Positions 42,181 to 51,447 of a stretch of 64,000 bases of DNA are shown here, piece after piece. How positions within the stretch are numbered: position 1 is the first letter of the stretch; every line of letters begins with the position of its first letter. Position numbers and translations under genes: made by a program. Source of the stretch: Oceanimonas doudoroffii (GTDB lineage: Bacteria; Pseudomonadota; Gammaproteobacteria; Enterobacterales; Aeromonadaceae); contig NZ_NBIM01000001.1 of assembly GCF_002242685.1 (NCBI RefSeq), positions 1,674,001 to 1,738,000 of the forward strand, in the 5' to 3' direction. The notes below the pieces were generated by a model that did no database searches, was not told the DNA's origin, and saw only the letters and a program-made list of their open reading frames with translations.

Positions 42181-42216
42181 GCAGACGCCGGCATGAGCAA
42201 TCACGCCGGCGTCTGC
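42181..42216 (+). terminator. Strong hairpin after the symporter gene
   Basis: GCAGACGCCGGC (42181-42192) pairs perfectly with GCCGGCGTCTGC (42205-42216) around 12 bases, 28 bp after the symporter stop. There is no real T-run, so it may be a Rho-assisted terminator or an mRNA 3'-end stabiliser. Confidence 0.5.
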
Positions 42217-42230
42217 CGGCCTTAATACAC

Positions 42231-42384
42231 GCGTGGCAAATCGCTGATACGGGTGGTGTAGGCCGGCGACAGGAATGCCCTGCTCCACGTGATCCCGGGA
42301 CGGGCCGGGAAAGCCACGGGACGCCCGGTCTACCAGCAGAAATGGATTCAAAAATGCCTTATGCGCCCCCATCAGGATTGCCAT
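42231..42384 (-). pseudogene. Pirin-like gene remnant
   Basis: In one minus-strand frame about 50 codons read FLNPFLLVDRASRGFPGPSR and then GIPVAGLHHPYQRFATRV. This resembles the pirin N-terminus (PFLLLD, then HPHRGFETVT), with the metal-binding HPH altered to HPY. The similarity stops at the hairpin near 42216 and no downstream pirin sequence follows, so only a decayed fragment is left. The match is to recalled family patterns and is short. Confidence 0.45.
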
Positions 42385-42447
42385 TTCCACCACCAAAACA
42401 TACTGCATATAAAAACAGTGCATTTTCGAGTGATAGCAGCCACGTGT

Positions 42448-44430
42448 TCAGCGCTCTAACCGGTCATGCTCATGACCGAGAGCGGCGGCACACACCCGGT
42501 TGCGACCGGCTTGCTTGGCTTGATAGAGCGCGTCGTCGGCGGCCTTGAACAAGGTCTTGATGTCGGCATGACGGCTTGATACTGCGGCCACCCCCAGCGA
42601 TACGGTAAACCGGATTTCAGTTTCATTTGCTCCCATGACACGAAAACTGGCCAGGGCGTGACGAATGGATTCAGCCTTGTGAATTCCCTGTGTCAGTGAC
42701 GTGTCGGGCAACAACAACACAAATTCCTCGCCGCCAAAGCGGGCCAGCAGATCCGCTCGCCGAATGATGCTTTGACAATGCTCCGCCAGGGCCTTGAGTA
42801 CTTCATCGCCGGCATCGTGACCATGGGTATCATTGATCTTTTTGAAATAGTCGATATCCATCACCATCAGCGTCAGCGGCGAGCCGGTCCGGTGGGCTCG
42901 GGTCATCTCCCGCTCGGCCTGCTCATCAAACCAACGTCGGTTGGCCACACCAGTCAGAGGATCCTTTAACGCCAGCTCTTTCAATTGTTGTTCCATATAA
43001 ACCTGCTGACTGACGTTCTGCATGCTGAACCGACCCAGTTCCAGGGTACGCTCGTCACTTAAGCGCGACGACACGCTGCAGGACATCACCAGAGTGTCAC
43101 CGTTTTTGGCGTTGATCCTGATTCGTTGATAACGTTCTTCCCCCTCCATCATGCTGGCCAGCATGGCTTGTGCCTGTTCCAGCGAATGCACCTCCATCAG
43201 CTCGGCCAGGTGCATGTGGTCAATCAGCTCCTCACGCCGGTAGCCCAGGTATTCCAGGGTGCGCCTGTTGACGTTGGTAATGCGTCCATCCTGGGTCAAG
43301 GTGATATAGCCAATGGGAGCGTTTTCATAGAGATCCCTGAAATTGTCCAGCTGTTCACGCTGCAGTACGGCTTTTTCCCGTGCCTGTTCCCGATTACGCA
43401 CGATCAGATACACCACCAGAAGTACCAACGCAAAACAGCCAGCCAGGACTCCCTTGAACCAGGGGCGGTGATAGATAGCCACCGACTGCCACCTTTGCTG
43501 ATCAGACTCCACCAGAATGGCCCACTGAGATGCCTGCACATCACTTACCAGGCCGAGATCGTTTATGTATCGCGCAACGGAAGTACTTTCGTAGATATTG
43601 GCAATATCCAGCCAATGAAAAGTAAATAAGTTTTGCTCCAGATGCAGACTGCCCGACCGGGACTGCTGTAACTGCTGCCATAGCGCCGGCTCCCAGTTGG
43701 CAACCGTAAGTTCCGGCTGTTCACGCATCCAGCCCCATTCATTGTCCGGCTCATGGTTCACCATCCAGTAGCCATCAGCATTGAGCAGCATGGCCCGGTC
43801 GCCTTCAGGGAACAGCTCAATAAACTGATTGAGCATACCCGCGGCCTTGAGGTTAAGCACCAGCAGGCCGGCAGGCTCACCTGTGGCACTTTTCATCATG
43901 CGCACCAACCGCAGGGTGGGCTTGAAGGGCACTTCCAGCTCGCCTCGCTCTTTATTCAGATCCAGCGGCGACAGGTAAACCTGCCCAGGACTGAGCTTCA
44001 GCCCCTGCTGAACGTAATAGCGATCCCGTTTACTTTGCAACCTGAGTTCAGGCACAGCCTCGGCACCTGCGTTGGAATTATTAACGCGAATACGCTCGTG
44101 ACCGTTCAGATCCAGTATACGAATTTGATCATAGCGGCCATAAATGGCGGCACTGTCAAGAAATACCCGTTTTAGCATTTCTTGGTTTTGCTCGGTAGGA
44201 TTATCCAGATAGCCCAGTTCAAAGGCCACCGCCGAGAGCTGCTGAGTATCCTGAACGGACACCATTAGGTGTTCGTGCAACATGGTTCTGGCAGCCTTTA
44301 TCAGATGTTGATGGCGGTTTAGCGCCTGTTGCTGAAGCCCGTTGTCGTAAATCGCCTTTCCAACCCACAAGCCCAGCCCCAGTAAGGTCCAGGCTATCAG
44401 CCACCATAGCACCATCCGTTTAAACATCAT
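42448..44430 (-). CDS. Membrane diguanylate cyclase with periplasmic sensor, PAS and GGDEF domains
   Basis: 660 residues. A membrane segment (about 5-27), a periplasmic sensor of Cache type (about 28-320), a second membrane segment (about 325-345), a PAS domain (about 365-480, YENAPIGYITLTQDGRITNVN) and a GGDEF domain (about 490-650). The active site reads GGEEF near 564-568, with an inhibitory-site motif RRAD five residues before it, so it should make c-di-GMP and be product-inhibited. It lies downstream of bcsC on the same strand but behind a strong terminator, so it is a separate transcript. It is a plausible c-di-GMP source for cellulose synthase. Confidence 0.92.
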   Translation of the reverse strand: MMFKRMVLWWLIAWTLLGLGLWVGKAIYDNGLQQQALNRHQHLIKAARTMLHEHLMVSVQDTQQLSAVAFELGYLDNPTEQNQEMLKRVFLDSAAIYGRYDQIRILDLNGHERIRVNNSNAGAEAVPELRLQSKRDRYYVQQGLKLSPGQVYLSPLDLNKERGELEVPFKPTLRLVRMMKSATGEPAGLLVLNLKAAGMLNQFIELFPEGDRAMLLNADGYWMVNHEPDNEWGWMREQPELTVANWEPALWQQLQQSRSGSLHLEQNLFTFHWLDIANIYESTSVARYINDLGLVSDVQASQWAILVESDQQRWQSVAIYHRPWFKGVLAGCFALVLLVVYLIVRNREQAREKAVLQREQLDNFRDLYENAPIGYITLTQDGRITNVNRRTLEYLGYRREELIDHMHLAELMEVHSLEQAQAMLASMMEGEERYQRIRINAKNGDTLVMSCSVSSRLSDERTLELGRFSMQNVSQQVYMEQQLKELALKDPLTGVANRRWFDEQAEREMTRAHRTGSPLTLMVMDIDYFKKINDTHGHDAGDEVLKALAEHCQSIIRRADLLARFGGEEFVLLLPDTSLTQGIHKAESIRHALASFRVMGANETEIRFTVSLGVAAVSSRHADIKTLFKAADDALYQAKQAGRNRVCAAALGHEHDRLER

Positions 44431-44540
44431 TATTCCGCCACACTAATCACGGTCATAGTGACCGGTTAAATCGGTGACCATACCAGAGTGAGGTTCACTT
44501 TACGGCATTGAAATAACGGACAGGTCATTGAGATAAATAA

Positions 44541-44574
44541 AAAACGCCTTGTTTCCGGTGAAACAAGGCGTTTT
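44541..44574. terminator. Bidirectional terminator after bcsC
   Basis: AAAACGCCTTGTTTC (44541-44555) pairs perfectly with GAAACAAGGCGTTTT (44560-44574) around a 4-base loop, with T-runs on both strands. It ends the cellulose operon before the diguanylate cyclase gene. Confidence 0.92.
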
Positions 44575-44650
44575 TCAGTGACAGCTTTGCTTATTGAACT
44601 AAAAAAAGACAACACTTAAAACCGGCTGATGACGAATTGCCAATAATGGC

Positions 44651-47600
44651 TTAGCGCCACTCCGCATAAGGGGCAAGCGGCTCAACCGGAAAGTCCAGAT
44701 CTCCCAGCCAGGGCTGAAGGTAATAACGAAGATACAGGAACCCGTGACCGGGCGCATAGTCCTCGCTCACCTGCCAGTTCAGGCCCCCGCCCAGAATCCA
44801 GCGCTCGTTCAGCCGGTATTCCCCCCGGGCCGCCAGGCTCAGCCCGGGACCGCTGTTGCTGTCGTCATCGCTGCGCCGGGCCGCACCCGCCAGCAAGGGC
44901 TTGCCGCTGTCCGCAATGGCAGACCACTGGCCGGGATATAGATCATTACCCTCGGAGCGAGACCAGGACCAGCTCGGCGAAGCCTCCAGGGTGGTGGACC
45001 AACGTCCGCTGCGCTGACCGTAGCGTAATGGCAGCCCCACCGACAGGTAGTGCTGCGGACTGTAGTACCCCCCCTGGCCCAGGGTGTCTTCACTCAAATC
45101 CTTCTGATAGTGGAAATACAGCAGGGAGGCGCCCACCCGCAATTGCTCATTCGGTGTATCGGTCAGGCGATAATAGTAGCCGGTCATGGCGCTGAAACGG
45201 CGGTTGTTGTCCACCCGCTCCCCTTCGAGCTGGTGGGCACCCAGGCTGGCCCAGACGCCGTCCTTCCCTCCCTGATCCCGACTCAGGCCCAGGGTCAGGC
45301 CGGTGGCGGTCACGCCCCCCCAGCTCAGGCCGGTCACGGGATCGACCGCGCCGGCATAAGACACCAGAGAGTTGCTCATGGGCCGCCGTGACAGCGTTAT
45401 GCTGTAACCAATATCGCGCCAGTCGCCGGCGTAGCTCAGCCCGCCCAGCCAGTTGCTTACCTCAAACCCCTGGGGGGTGTGGCCCAGATCCCAGCTCCAC
45501 GCCTCTCCCTGCCAGCCCAGCGCCAGTGCGGAGCCCGAGGTATCGAGGGAGCCGGTCGCACAGTTGCCCACAGCATTACAGGCGCCGAAACGATCATCGG
45601 CGGCGGGCGAGCCCGTATTCAGCCTGATGTGCTCGGCCTGCACCCAGGCCCGGCCGTTCACCCAGGGCCATTCGGCCCTCACCATGGTGGTGTTCAGACT
45701 GAGATCATTAACCCCTTCCGGGTTATTGTCGGTTCGCCAGCCCAAATCATGCTGAACTTGCAGGGTAGCATTCTGCCGGCGGTAAAGATCGGCCGCTTCC
45801 CGCTTCAGGCTGCGCTGCAGCCAGTCATCCTCCGCTCGTTCCCGGCTGGCCTGGGTCAGGGCGGCCCCATCCAGGGGGGCCAGGGCATCGGGCGCCAGCT
45901 CCCCGGTGGCTGCCAGCCCGCGCCCATAGAGCAACAGGGCCCGGTTTGGCACGGGCTGCAGGCGGGCCGCATCCCGCAACAGTAAGGGGTCCGTCGGCGC
46001 CTCATCCAGCAACCCTGCCATCAGCTGCTCCGCCTGCCGAGATTGACCGCTGCCGACCAGCAAGTTGATATAGCGACGCCGCTGGTTCACACTGGCATCA
46101 TTAGGCAGGGAATGCTCCTGCAGCCACTGCCGAGCCGCGCCAGGCTGTTGCAACGCCAGCCGGCTTTCCGCCACCCCTAGCCAGGCTTCGGTATTATCGG
46201 GGTGCTCGCGGCTCAGTTGCTCATACAGGGCCAGTGCCTGCCGGTATTTTCCGTCTTCCATCAGCCAGCCGGCCTGCAACAGGTGATCTTCCACCGTTCC
46301 CGATTGCGTCAGCAGTGCCAGCGCCCGTTCGTGATGACCCTGCTCACGCAATTGTGTGGCCTTTTCCCGGCGCAGACTTCCTTCAAGACGAACAAAAAGC
46401 TCACGCATGCCATCAGACCAGGCGTCAGGAGAAATATGTCGCAGACTGGAAAGGGCGGCTTCATCGTTGTCATATGACGCCAGAAACTGGGCATGGGCAT
46501 GGCGAACCTGGGGATCGTCTCCGTGCGAACGCAGCAAAGGGGGAAATACCGCCGTCGCTTCCTCGGTATCCCCTTGTTGCCACAACAACGTCGCCAGCTC
46601 ATAAGCCTTCCATGGCTGAGGCGGGGCAATCTGTATTGATTTGCGCAACAAGGCAATGGCGTCATGAGTTCGCCCCCCTGTCCTGGCCTGCTCAATTTCC
46701 TGCGCCAGCCGCTCCAGCCTGAGGCGGTTTTCCAAATCATTGTATTCCCGGCGGACACCGGCCGGTAGAGACTCCAGCACGGCCAAGGCCCGCTTCGGTG
46801 ACGTTTGGCGATAAAAGTCGGTAAGGGCATAAACTACCCGGGCATCGTTTGGCGCCAGTTTACGCGCCTGTTCCAGCCGTTGCTCGGCCTCGGCCCAGTG
46901 TCCCTGCGTCAGGGCCACATCGGCTAAACCCAGCAAGGGCAGCACGTCGCCGGGACGCAACTGTCGTGCCTGCTCAAAGGCGCCCCGGGCCCGGTCAGGC
47001 TCCTGTCTGGCCAGCGCCTGCCGGCCACGATCGTGCCACACCAGGCTTTGCGCATAACGGTGCAGCTCCTGCCACTTGGCGATAACCCTGCCATCCTGCT
47101 CCAGCCGTACCGCTCGCCCCAACGCGGCTTCAGCCTCGGCGTAGCGTTCCAGCTGGATCAGCGTCTGGCCATGGGCACCGTGCAGGGCGGCATCTTGCGG
47201 ATAGCCCTGCAGCGCCCGGCGCAACCGGGGCAAGGCCGAGTGGTAGCGCCCTTGTTGCGCCAGGGCAATGCCTCGCTGCCCGTCCTGCCAGGCAGGATCC
47301 TGCAACAAGGCCCGCTGTTGCTGCCACTGGCGCCGTCCGCCGGCCTCGTAACTGCTGCCCTCATAGCGGCTGAGAAAACGCTGCCACAGAGCCTCGCTCT
47401 GCGCCGAGACCGGCAGCTCGACCAGGTAGTTGTATTCCAGCTCGGCGGCCCGGTTGGCCGCCGTCGGGTTGCCGGCCAGCTCTCCCAGCAGCGCCAGTGC
47501 CGGCTGAGGCTTATCTTCCGCCAGCCACAGCCTGGCCAACAGCAAACGCAACTCGGGATTGCCAGGATAACGCGCATCCAGTTGCTGCAGCCGAGCCATC

Positions 47601-48100
47601 GCCTGGGGGCGCTGTCCGTCCACGCTGGCCAGGGTACGCCAGTGCTCAAGTCCCAGGTTCAGGCCGGGCGGTTCGTCACCCCACAATTGCCGATAGAGCT
47701 CCATGGCCTGCTCGGGCTGACCACTGGCCGCCAGCAGCTGTGCCTGTTGCCGCAACGCCCGGCCTTCGCCTTCGTGGGCATTGACCATGGCCTGAGCCTG
47801 CCGCAGCAGCCGAGGGTTATCGCCGTCCTGAGTCAGTCGCTGCAAGTCCGCCCTGGCCTGCTCCATATCACCCCGCCGCAGGCTGAGCTCGATTCCAGCC
47901 AGCACCACGTCGGCGTCCTGAGGTGCCAGTAATGCCAGCCGCCTCAGCGCGTTCTCAATCATGTCATCCCGGTACAGCGCCTGCCCCGTGCGCAATTGCT
48001 CCAGCAACAAGACACGCTGCTCGGCGGTGTTGTCAGGCTTAGCAAGGGCGGCCGGGACAGCCATCAACAGGCAGATACTGGACAAGATACCTATTCGCAT
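44651..48100 (-). CDS. bcsC: Cellulose synthase outer-membrane export subunit BcsC
   Basis: 1149 residues from the ATG at 48100, with GGGAGG just upstream. A signal peptide (about 1-22, ending PAALA) is followed by a periplasmic superhelix of TPR repeats (about 25-800, many A-L-x-x-Y/G patterns such as AEAALGRAVRLEQDG). A C-terminal beta-barrel domain (about 830-1149) has alternating aromatic strands and ends in the RYYLQPWLGDLDFPVEPLA region. It guides the glucan across the periplasm and outer membrane. It overlaps the end of bcsZ by 10 bp and is the last gene of the operon. Confidence 0.94.
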   Translation of the reverse strand: MRIGILSSICLLMAVPAALAKPDNTAEQRVLLLEQLRTGQALYRDDMIENALRRLALLAPQDADVVLAGIELSLRRGDMEQARADLQRLTQDGDNPRLLRQAQAMVNAHEGEGRALRQQAQLLAASGQPEQAMELYRQLWGDEPPGLNLGLEHWRTLASVDGQRPQAMARLQQLDARYPGNPELRLLLARLWLAEDKPQPALALLGELAGNPTAANRAAELEYNYLVELPVSAQSEALWQRFLSRYEGSSYEAGGRRQWQQQRALLQDPAWQDGQRGIALAQQGRYHSALPRLRRALQGYPQDAALHGAHGQTLIQLERYAEAEAALGRAVRLEQDGRVIAKWQELHRYAQSLVWHDRGRQALARQEPDRARGAFEQARQLRPGDVLPLLGLADVALTQGHWAEAEQRLEQARKLAPNDARVVYALTDFYRQTSPKRALAVLESLPAGVRREYNDLENRLRLERLAQEIEQARTGGRTHDAIALLRKSIQIAPPQPWKAYELATLLWQQGDTEEATAVFPPLLRSHGDDPQVRHAHAQFLASYDNDEAALSSLRHISPDAWSDGMRELFVRLEGSLRREKATQLREQGHHERALALLTQSGTVEDHLLQAGWLMEDGKYRQALALYEQLSREHPDNTEAWLGVAESRLALQQPGAARQWLQEHSLPNDASVNQRRRYINLLVGSGQSRQAEQLMAGLLDEAPTDPLLLRDAARLQPVPNRALLLYGRGLAATGELAPDALAPLDGAALTQASRERAEDDWLQRSLKREAADLYRRQNATLQVQHDLGWRTDNNPEGVNDLSLNTTMVRAEWPWVNGRAWVQAEHIRLNTGSPAADDRFGACNAVGNCATGSLDTSGSALALGWQGEAWSWDLGHTPQGFEVSNWLGGLSYAGDWRDIGYSITLSRRPMSNSLVSYAGAVDPVTGLSWGGVTATGLTLGLSRDQGGKDGVWASLGAHQLEGERVDNNRRFSAMTGYYYRLTDTPNEQLRVGASLLYFHYQKDLSEDTLGQGGYYSPQHYLSVGLPLRYGQRSGRWSTTLEASPSWSWSRSEGNDLYPGQWSAIADSGKPLLAGAARRSDDDSNSGPGLSLAARGEYRLNERWILGGGLNWQVSEDYAPGHGFLYLRYYLQPWLGDLDFPVEPLAPYAEWR

Positions 48101-49182
48101 GAATCCTCCCACGGCACATGTAATCGACCTTGTTCATCGAAACGATAGCGTTGTTCCTCCCAGCCCAGCGCGAACAACAGCAGGGAGCGATCATAATAGG
48201 CATCAGGGGCCGGCGGGTTGAGGCGCAGCCGCTCACGCTGACGTGCCACCACCATTTCAAACCCGGGCACGGCCGTCAGCATGGGCAGCAGGGCGGCGGA
48301 AAAACCCGCCGGGCCGGTGCCTTCGGCGGCGCCGGTCGCCGCATTAACCCGCTCCGGCGGCACTCCGGCCTGCCGGGTCAGCGTCAGCATGGGGCCGTAG
48401 TGCGCCAGCAGCTCGGCGCGTCCCGGGGCACTCGGCGCCATCAGTCCCAGCCACAAATACACGCGAATGGCATCGTAGCTGCCGAGTTCACCGGGACCGG
48501 GCCGGCCGTTGGCAGACCACAGGATCCAGTCGGGCGCCAGCCCGGCCGGCGCCGAGTTCAGCAGCAAGCGCCGCGTGCTGGCGGCCAGGTCCTGCCACAC
48601 CACCGACTCGCCGGCAAAGCGCGCCAGCAAGGGCAAGGGCAGGTAGCTGGGATTGAGCGTCCAGCCCTGGGCCTTGTCAAAGCCGGCGTTACCGGGCAAC
48701 AGCCCCAGCCCCAGCCCCGGCATCAGGCGCAGGCTCTGGGCCGCGGAACGCCACAGCAGCTCTCGTCCCAGACGTGTGTAGTCCGGCCGTCGCCACAGTC
48801 GTCCGGCTTCCAGCAGGCTATAGGCAATCCACAAATCCGAATCGGCAGCATTGTTGTCATCCAGCACTTGCCAACCGCCTTCTCTGGCCCTCCCCCATTG
48901 CCAGGCCGGCAGCCGGGCGCTCAGATCCCCCTGGGCCAGGTTGTTCTGGGTCCAGCTCAGCAGGCTGGCAAAGGCGGTGGCGTCGTTGGCCACCAGGGCG
49001 AAAAACAGCCCGTAGCTCTGCCCTTCCGAGGTAGTGATGGCCTGAGCAGAGGAATGATCAATAATGCGGCCGTCTTCACTCATCATGGCCGCCTTGTACT
49101 GCTGCCACAACGGCCAGTCACAGGCCGGCCAAGCCGGCAGGGGCATCAGCAGCCACAGCAGTGCCAGCACGACCGCCTTCAT
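48091..49182 (-). CDS. bcsZ: Periplasmic endo-1,4-beta-glucanase BcsZ (GH8)
   Basis: 363 residues from the ATG at 49182. The signal peptide ends near PAWPA (residue 20). Family-8 catalytic residues are Glu53 in AITTSEGQSYGLFFAL (general acid) and Asp236 in GELGSYDAIRVYLW (base). DDNNAADSDLWIAYSL, around residue 113, is the substrate-binding Asp segment. BcsZ cuts stray or misfolded cellulose in the periplasm and is needed for good polymer export. It starts 3 bp after bcsB and overlaps bcsC. Confidence 0.95.
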   Translation of the reverse strand: MKAVVLALLWLLMPLPAWPACDWPLWQQYKAAMMSEDGRIIDHSSAQAITTSEGQSYGLFFALVANDATAFASLLSWTQNNLAQGDLSARLPAWQWGRAREGGWQVLDDNNAADSDLWIAYSLLEAGRLWRRPDYTRLGRELLWRSAAQSLRLMPGLGLGLLPGNAGFDKAQGWTLNPSYLPLPLLARFAGESVVWQDLAASTRRLLLNSAPAGLAPDWILWSANGRPGPGELGSYDAIRVYLWLGLMAPSAPGRAELLAHYGPMLTLTRQAGVPPERVNAATGAAEGTGPAGFSAALLPMLTAVPGFEMVVARQRERLRLNPPAPDAYYDRSLLLFALGWEEQRYRFDEQGRLHVPWEDSCE

Positions 49183-49185
49183 CAC

Positions 49186-51447
49186 TCAGTCCTCGTCGCC
49201 CAGTTCACGCCGATGCGCCAGCCAGCGCAGGCTGCGCCATAGCAATACCGCCAGCAGCAGGGCACCCAGCGCCGACAATAGCGCCAGCCACACCGGGTGC
49301 GGCGACAGCAGGTACCAGAGTTTCAGCCACCAAGGCAGATAGCCGACAAAATACTGTTCCCCCACCAGCTGGCTGTGCACCCCGCTTTCCCGCACCAGCG
49401 CAAGTGAGCCAAAGACATCGCCCAACCGTGCTTCATCGTGCAGGGCCTGACGCAACAATTCATAGTCCTGGTCACCATTGCCCAGCAATGCCACCAGGCT
49501 GCGTCCGGCGACATAGGGAGATTCCATGCCAACCAGGGCCGCCAACGGACCGGCCGCCGACACCGTCACTCGAGCCTCGGCGGCAAAGCTGTCCTGGTTC
49601 AGCCGCTGCGGGGTAGCGGCCTGTACCGGTGTGGCGTTGGCGGCCTGCAACAGCCAGCCCGCCGAAGGTTCCAGGTTGGCACTGGGCGCCTGCTCCATGC
49701 CGGCCGGCAGCTGACCAAAGACCAGCCAGTCTGCATCACGGTCACGCACTTCGGCCGCCTTGTGGGTGACTTGCAGTGCCATGGCCGGGTAACCGGTATG
49801 GGCCGAAATTCGGGCCAGGGTGTCCAGCATCAGCCCGGTAAGTAGGGGCGAGGGCGCCTCCGGCATCAGTACCATGGTGTCGGACAAGTCCGCCATTCGG
49901 CTGAACGGAAAGCCGCTGTGCACAAAGGCCGACAAATCCGGCATGGCCTTGAAATGGTAATAGCCGGAGAAATCGATGCTGGAGTTCTCGTCAATCACCG
50001 CCTGGCTGTCCACCACCAGGGTGGTCTGGCAGCGCTCGGGCTGGGCACTGCCAAAGGTGGTGGCGAAATTGAAGTCGTAGCGAATGACATTGCGGGCGCC
50101 GATTTTTATCGATGGCACCATCAGCCGATCATGGGCATTGGTGGTTTCATTGGCGGTCACCGCCAGACGCAACCGCTCCAGCTGGCTACCCTGTTCCCCG
50201 TTCAGAGGCAGGCTGCCGATAAACTCGCCATTGAGGCTGATATTGAGTCGAGAGTCATCCTCGGCCGACGGCGTGGTATAGCGGTAACGGGTTTGCAGCG
50301 GAATGCCCTCGTTCTGCCAGACGAACAGGTCCGGCGGCAGGCGAACCGTCAGCTCAACGGGTTCGGGAATCAGCCCGCTGGCACGCAGCTGGCCGGGGTA
50401 TTCCACCAGCTCGGCAAACCGCACCGGCCTGTCGGTGGGGGTCCAGTTGGGGGCATCATAGGGCTGACGCGGCGCCAGCGGCTGCACCTCTTCTATTACC
50501 GCCCGCTCGCCCCGCAGCAGCTTGCCGCCCAACGCCAGGGCCCGCACTGCCCGGCCGAGCTGTTCGTCGTCTTCTCCCTGCACCAGCAGCAGCTTGGTGA
50601 GGGAATCGTCCGGATGACCCATCAGCCGCACTTCGGCCCCCTTGACCGGGGGAAAGCGGCGGTTGTCACGCATAAAGGCGGGCCTGCGTTCATTGGTCGC
50701 CAGCACCAGAATACGGCCGGGGGGCTGCCCTCGGCCCACCGCCGGCAAGCTGTCGTAGCTCACCTCAAACCCGGCACTGCGCCAGCCCGCCAGGCTGCCG
50801 AAATAGGACGCCAGTACGCCCGCGGCCTGCAGCTCGGCGGGGCCAGGCTCCCGGGCCAGTACCATGTCCAGTTGCAGTGGCTGGTTGTCATTGCGGTCAA
50901 AAAAGGGCAGCGGAAAGTGAGACAGGTCATTGCTCAGGGCCAGAGCCTGCTCAGTCAGCTCCACCCGGCTGTTTTTGGCCAGGTTGAGCCAGAGGGCGCT
51001 GTGGGCGGGATCTTCACAGATATCCTGGTAGTGGCCCACAAACTCGATACGCACCTGATTGAAGTCGGTGATCAGGCGAGGATCCAGACGAACACGCTTT
51101 TCGACCAACCGGCCCGGCTCGCCCGGCTCGATGACCAGGGTGTCCATCAGTACCTCATTCAAGTACACCCGCAGGTGCGACAGCGTCGGCAGCAGTGCCG
51201 GAGACGGCGTATAGGCCAACTGCAATGCCGCGTCCCTGGCCAGCCGATCCCGCCGCAGGCCAAAGGTGATCTGTTGCGTGTTCTTGACGCCCCGCAACAG
51301 CATATCCCGGTTCTGGGCCAGCTGATCGAAGCCGTGGTTCTGCGTCCAGGTGGACACGCGCTCGGCATCGGACGGCACCTGGGCCAGGGCAGAGCTTGCC
51401 AACAACATGGCAAGGCTGGTTATCAACAGGCTCGGCAATCGGCTCAT
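49186..51447 (-). CDS. bcsB: Cellulose synthase periplasmic subunit BcsB
   Basis: 753 residues from the ATG at 51447, which overlaps the bcsA stop in ATGA. The signal peptide is MSRLPSLLITSLAMLLASSALA. The body has the paired carbohydrate-binding and flavodoxin-like domains of BcsB (SRVELTEQALALSNDLSHFPLPFFDR is a family landmark). A single C-terminal membrane anchor (about 715-740, VWLALLSALGALLLAVLLW) packs against BcsA. It guides the nascent glucan out of the BcsA channel. Length is normal. Confidence 0.95.
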   Translation of the reverse strand: MSRLPSLLITSLAMLLASSALAQVPSDAERVSTWTQNHGFDQLAQNRDMLLRGVKNTQQITFGLRRDRLARDAALQLAYTPSPALLPTLSHLRVYLNEVLMDTLVIEPGEPGRLVEKRVRLDPRLITDFNQVRIEFVGHYQDICEDPAHSALWLNLAKNSRVELTEQALALSNDLSHFPLPFFDRNDNQPLQLDMVLAREPGPAELQAAGVLASYFGSLAGWRSAGFEVSYDSLPAVGRGQPPGRILVLATNERRPAFMRDNRRFPPVKGAEVRLMGHPDDSLTKLLLVQGEDDEQLGRAVRALALGGKLLRGERAVIEEVQPLAPRQPYDAPNWTPTDRPVRFAELVEYPGQLRASGLIPEPVELTVRLPPDLFVWQNEGIPLQTRYRYTTPSAEDDSRLNISLNGEFIGSLPLNGEQGSQLERLRLAVTANETTNAHDRLMVPSIKIGARNVIRYDFNFATTFGSAQPERCQTTLVVDSQAVIDENSSIDFSGYYHFKAMPDLSAFVHSGFPFSRMADLSDTMVLMPEAPSPLLTGLMLDTLARISAHTGYPAMALQVTHKAAEVRDRDADWLVFGQLPAGMEQAPSANLEPSAGWLLQAANATPVQAATPQRLNQDSFAAEARVTVSAAGPLAALVGMESPYVAGRSLVALLGNGDQDYELLRQALHDEARLGDVFGSLALVRESGVHSQLVGEQYFVGYLPWWLKLWYLLSPHPVWLALLSALGALLLAVLLWRSLRWLAHRRELGDED

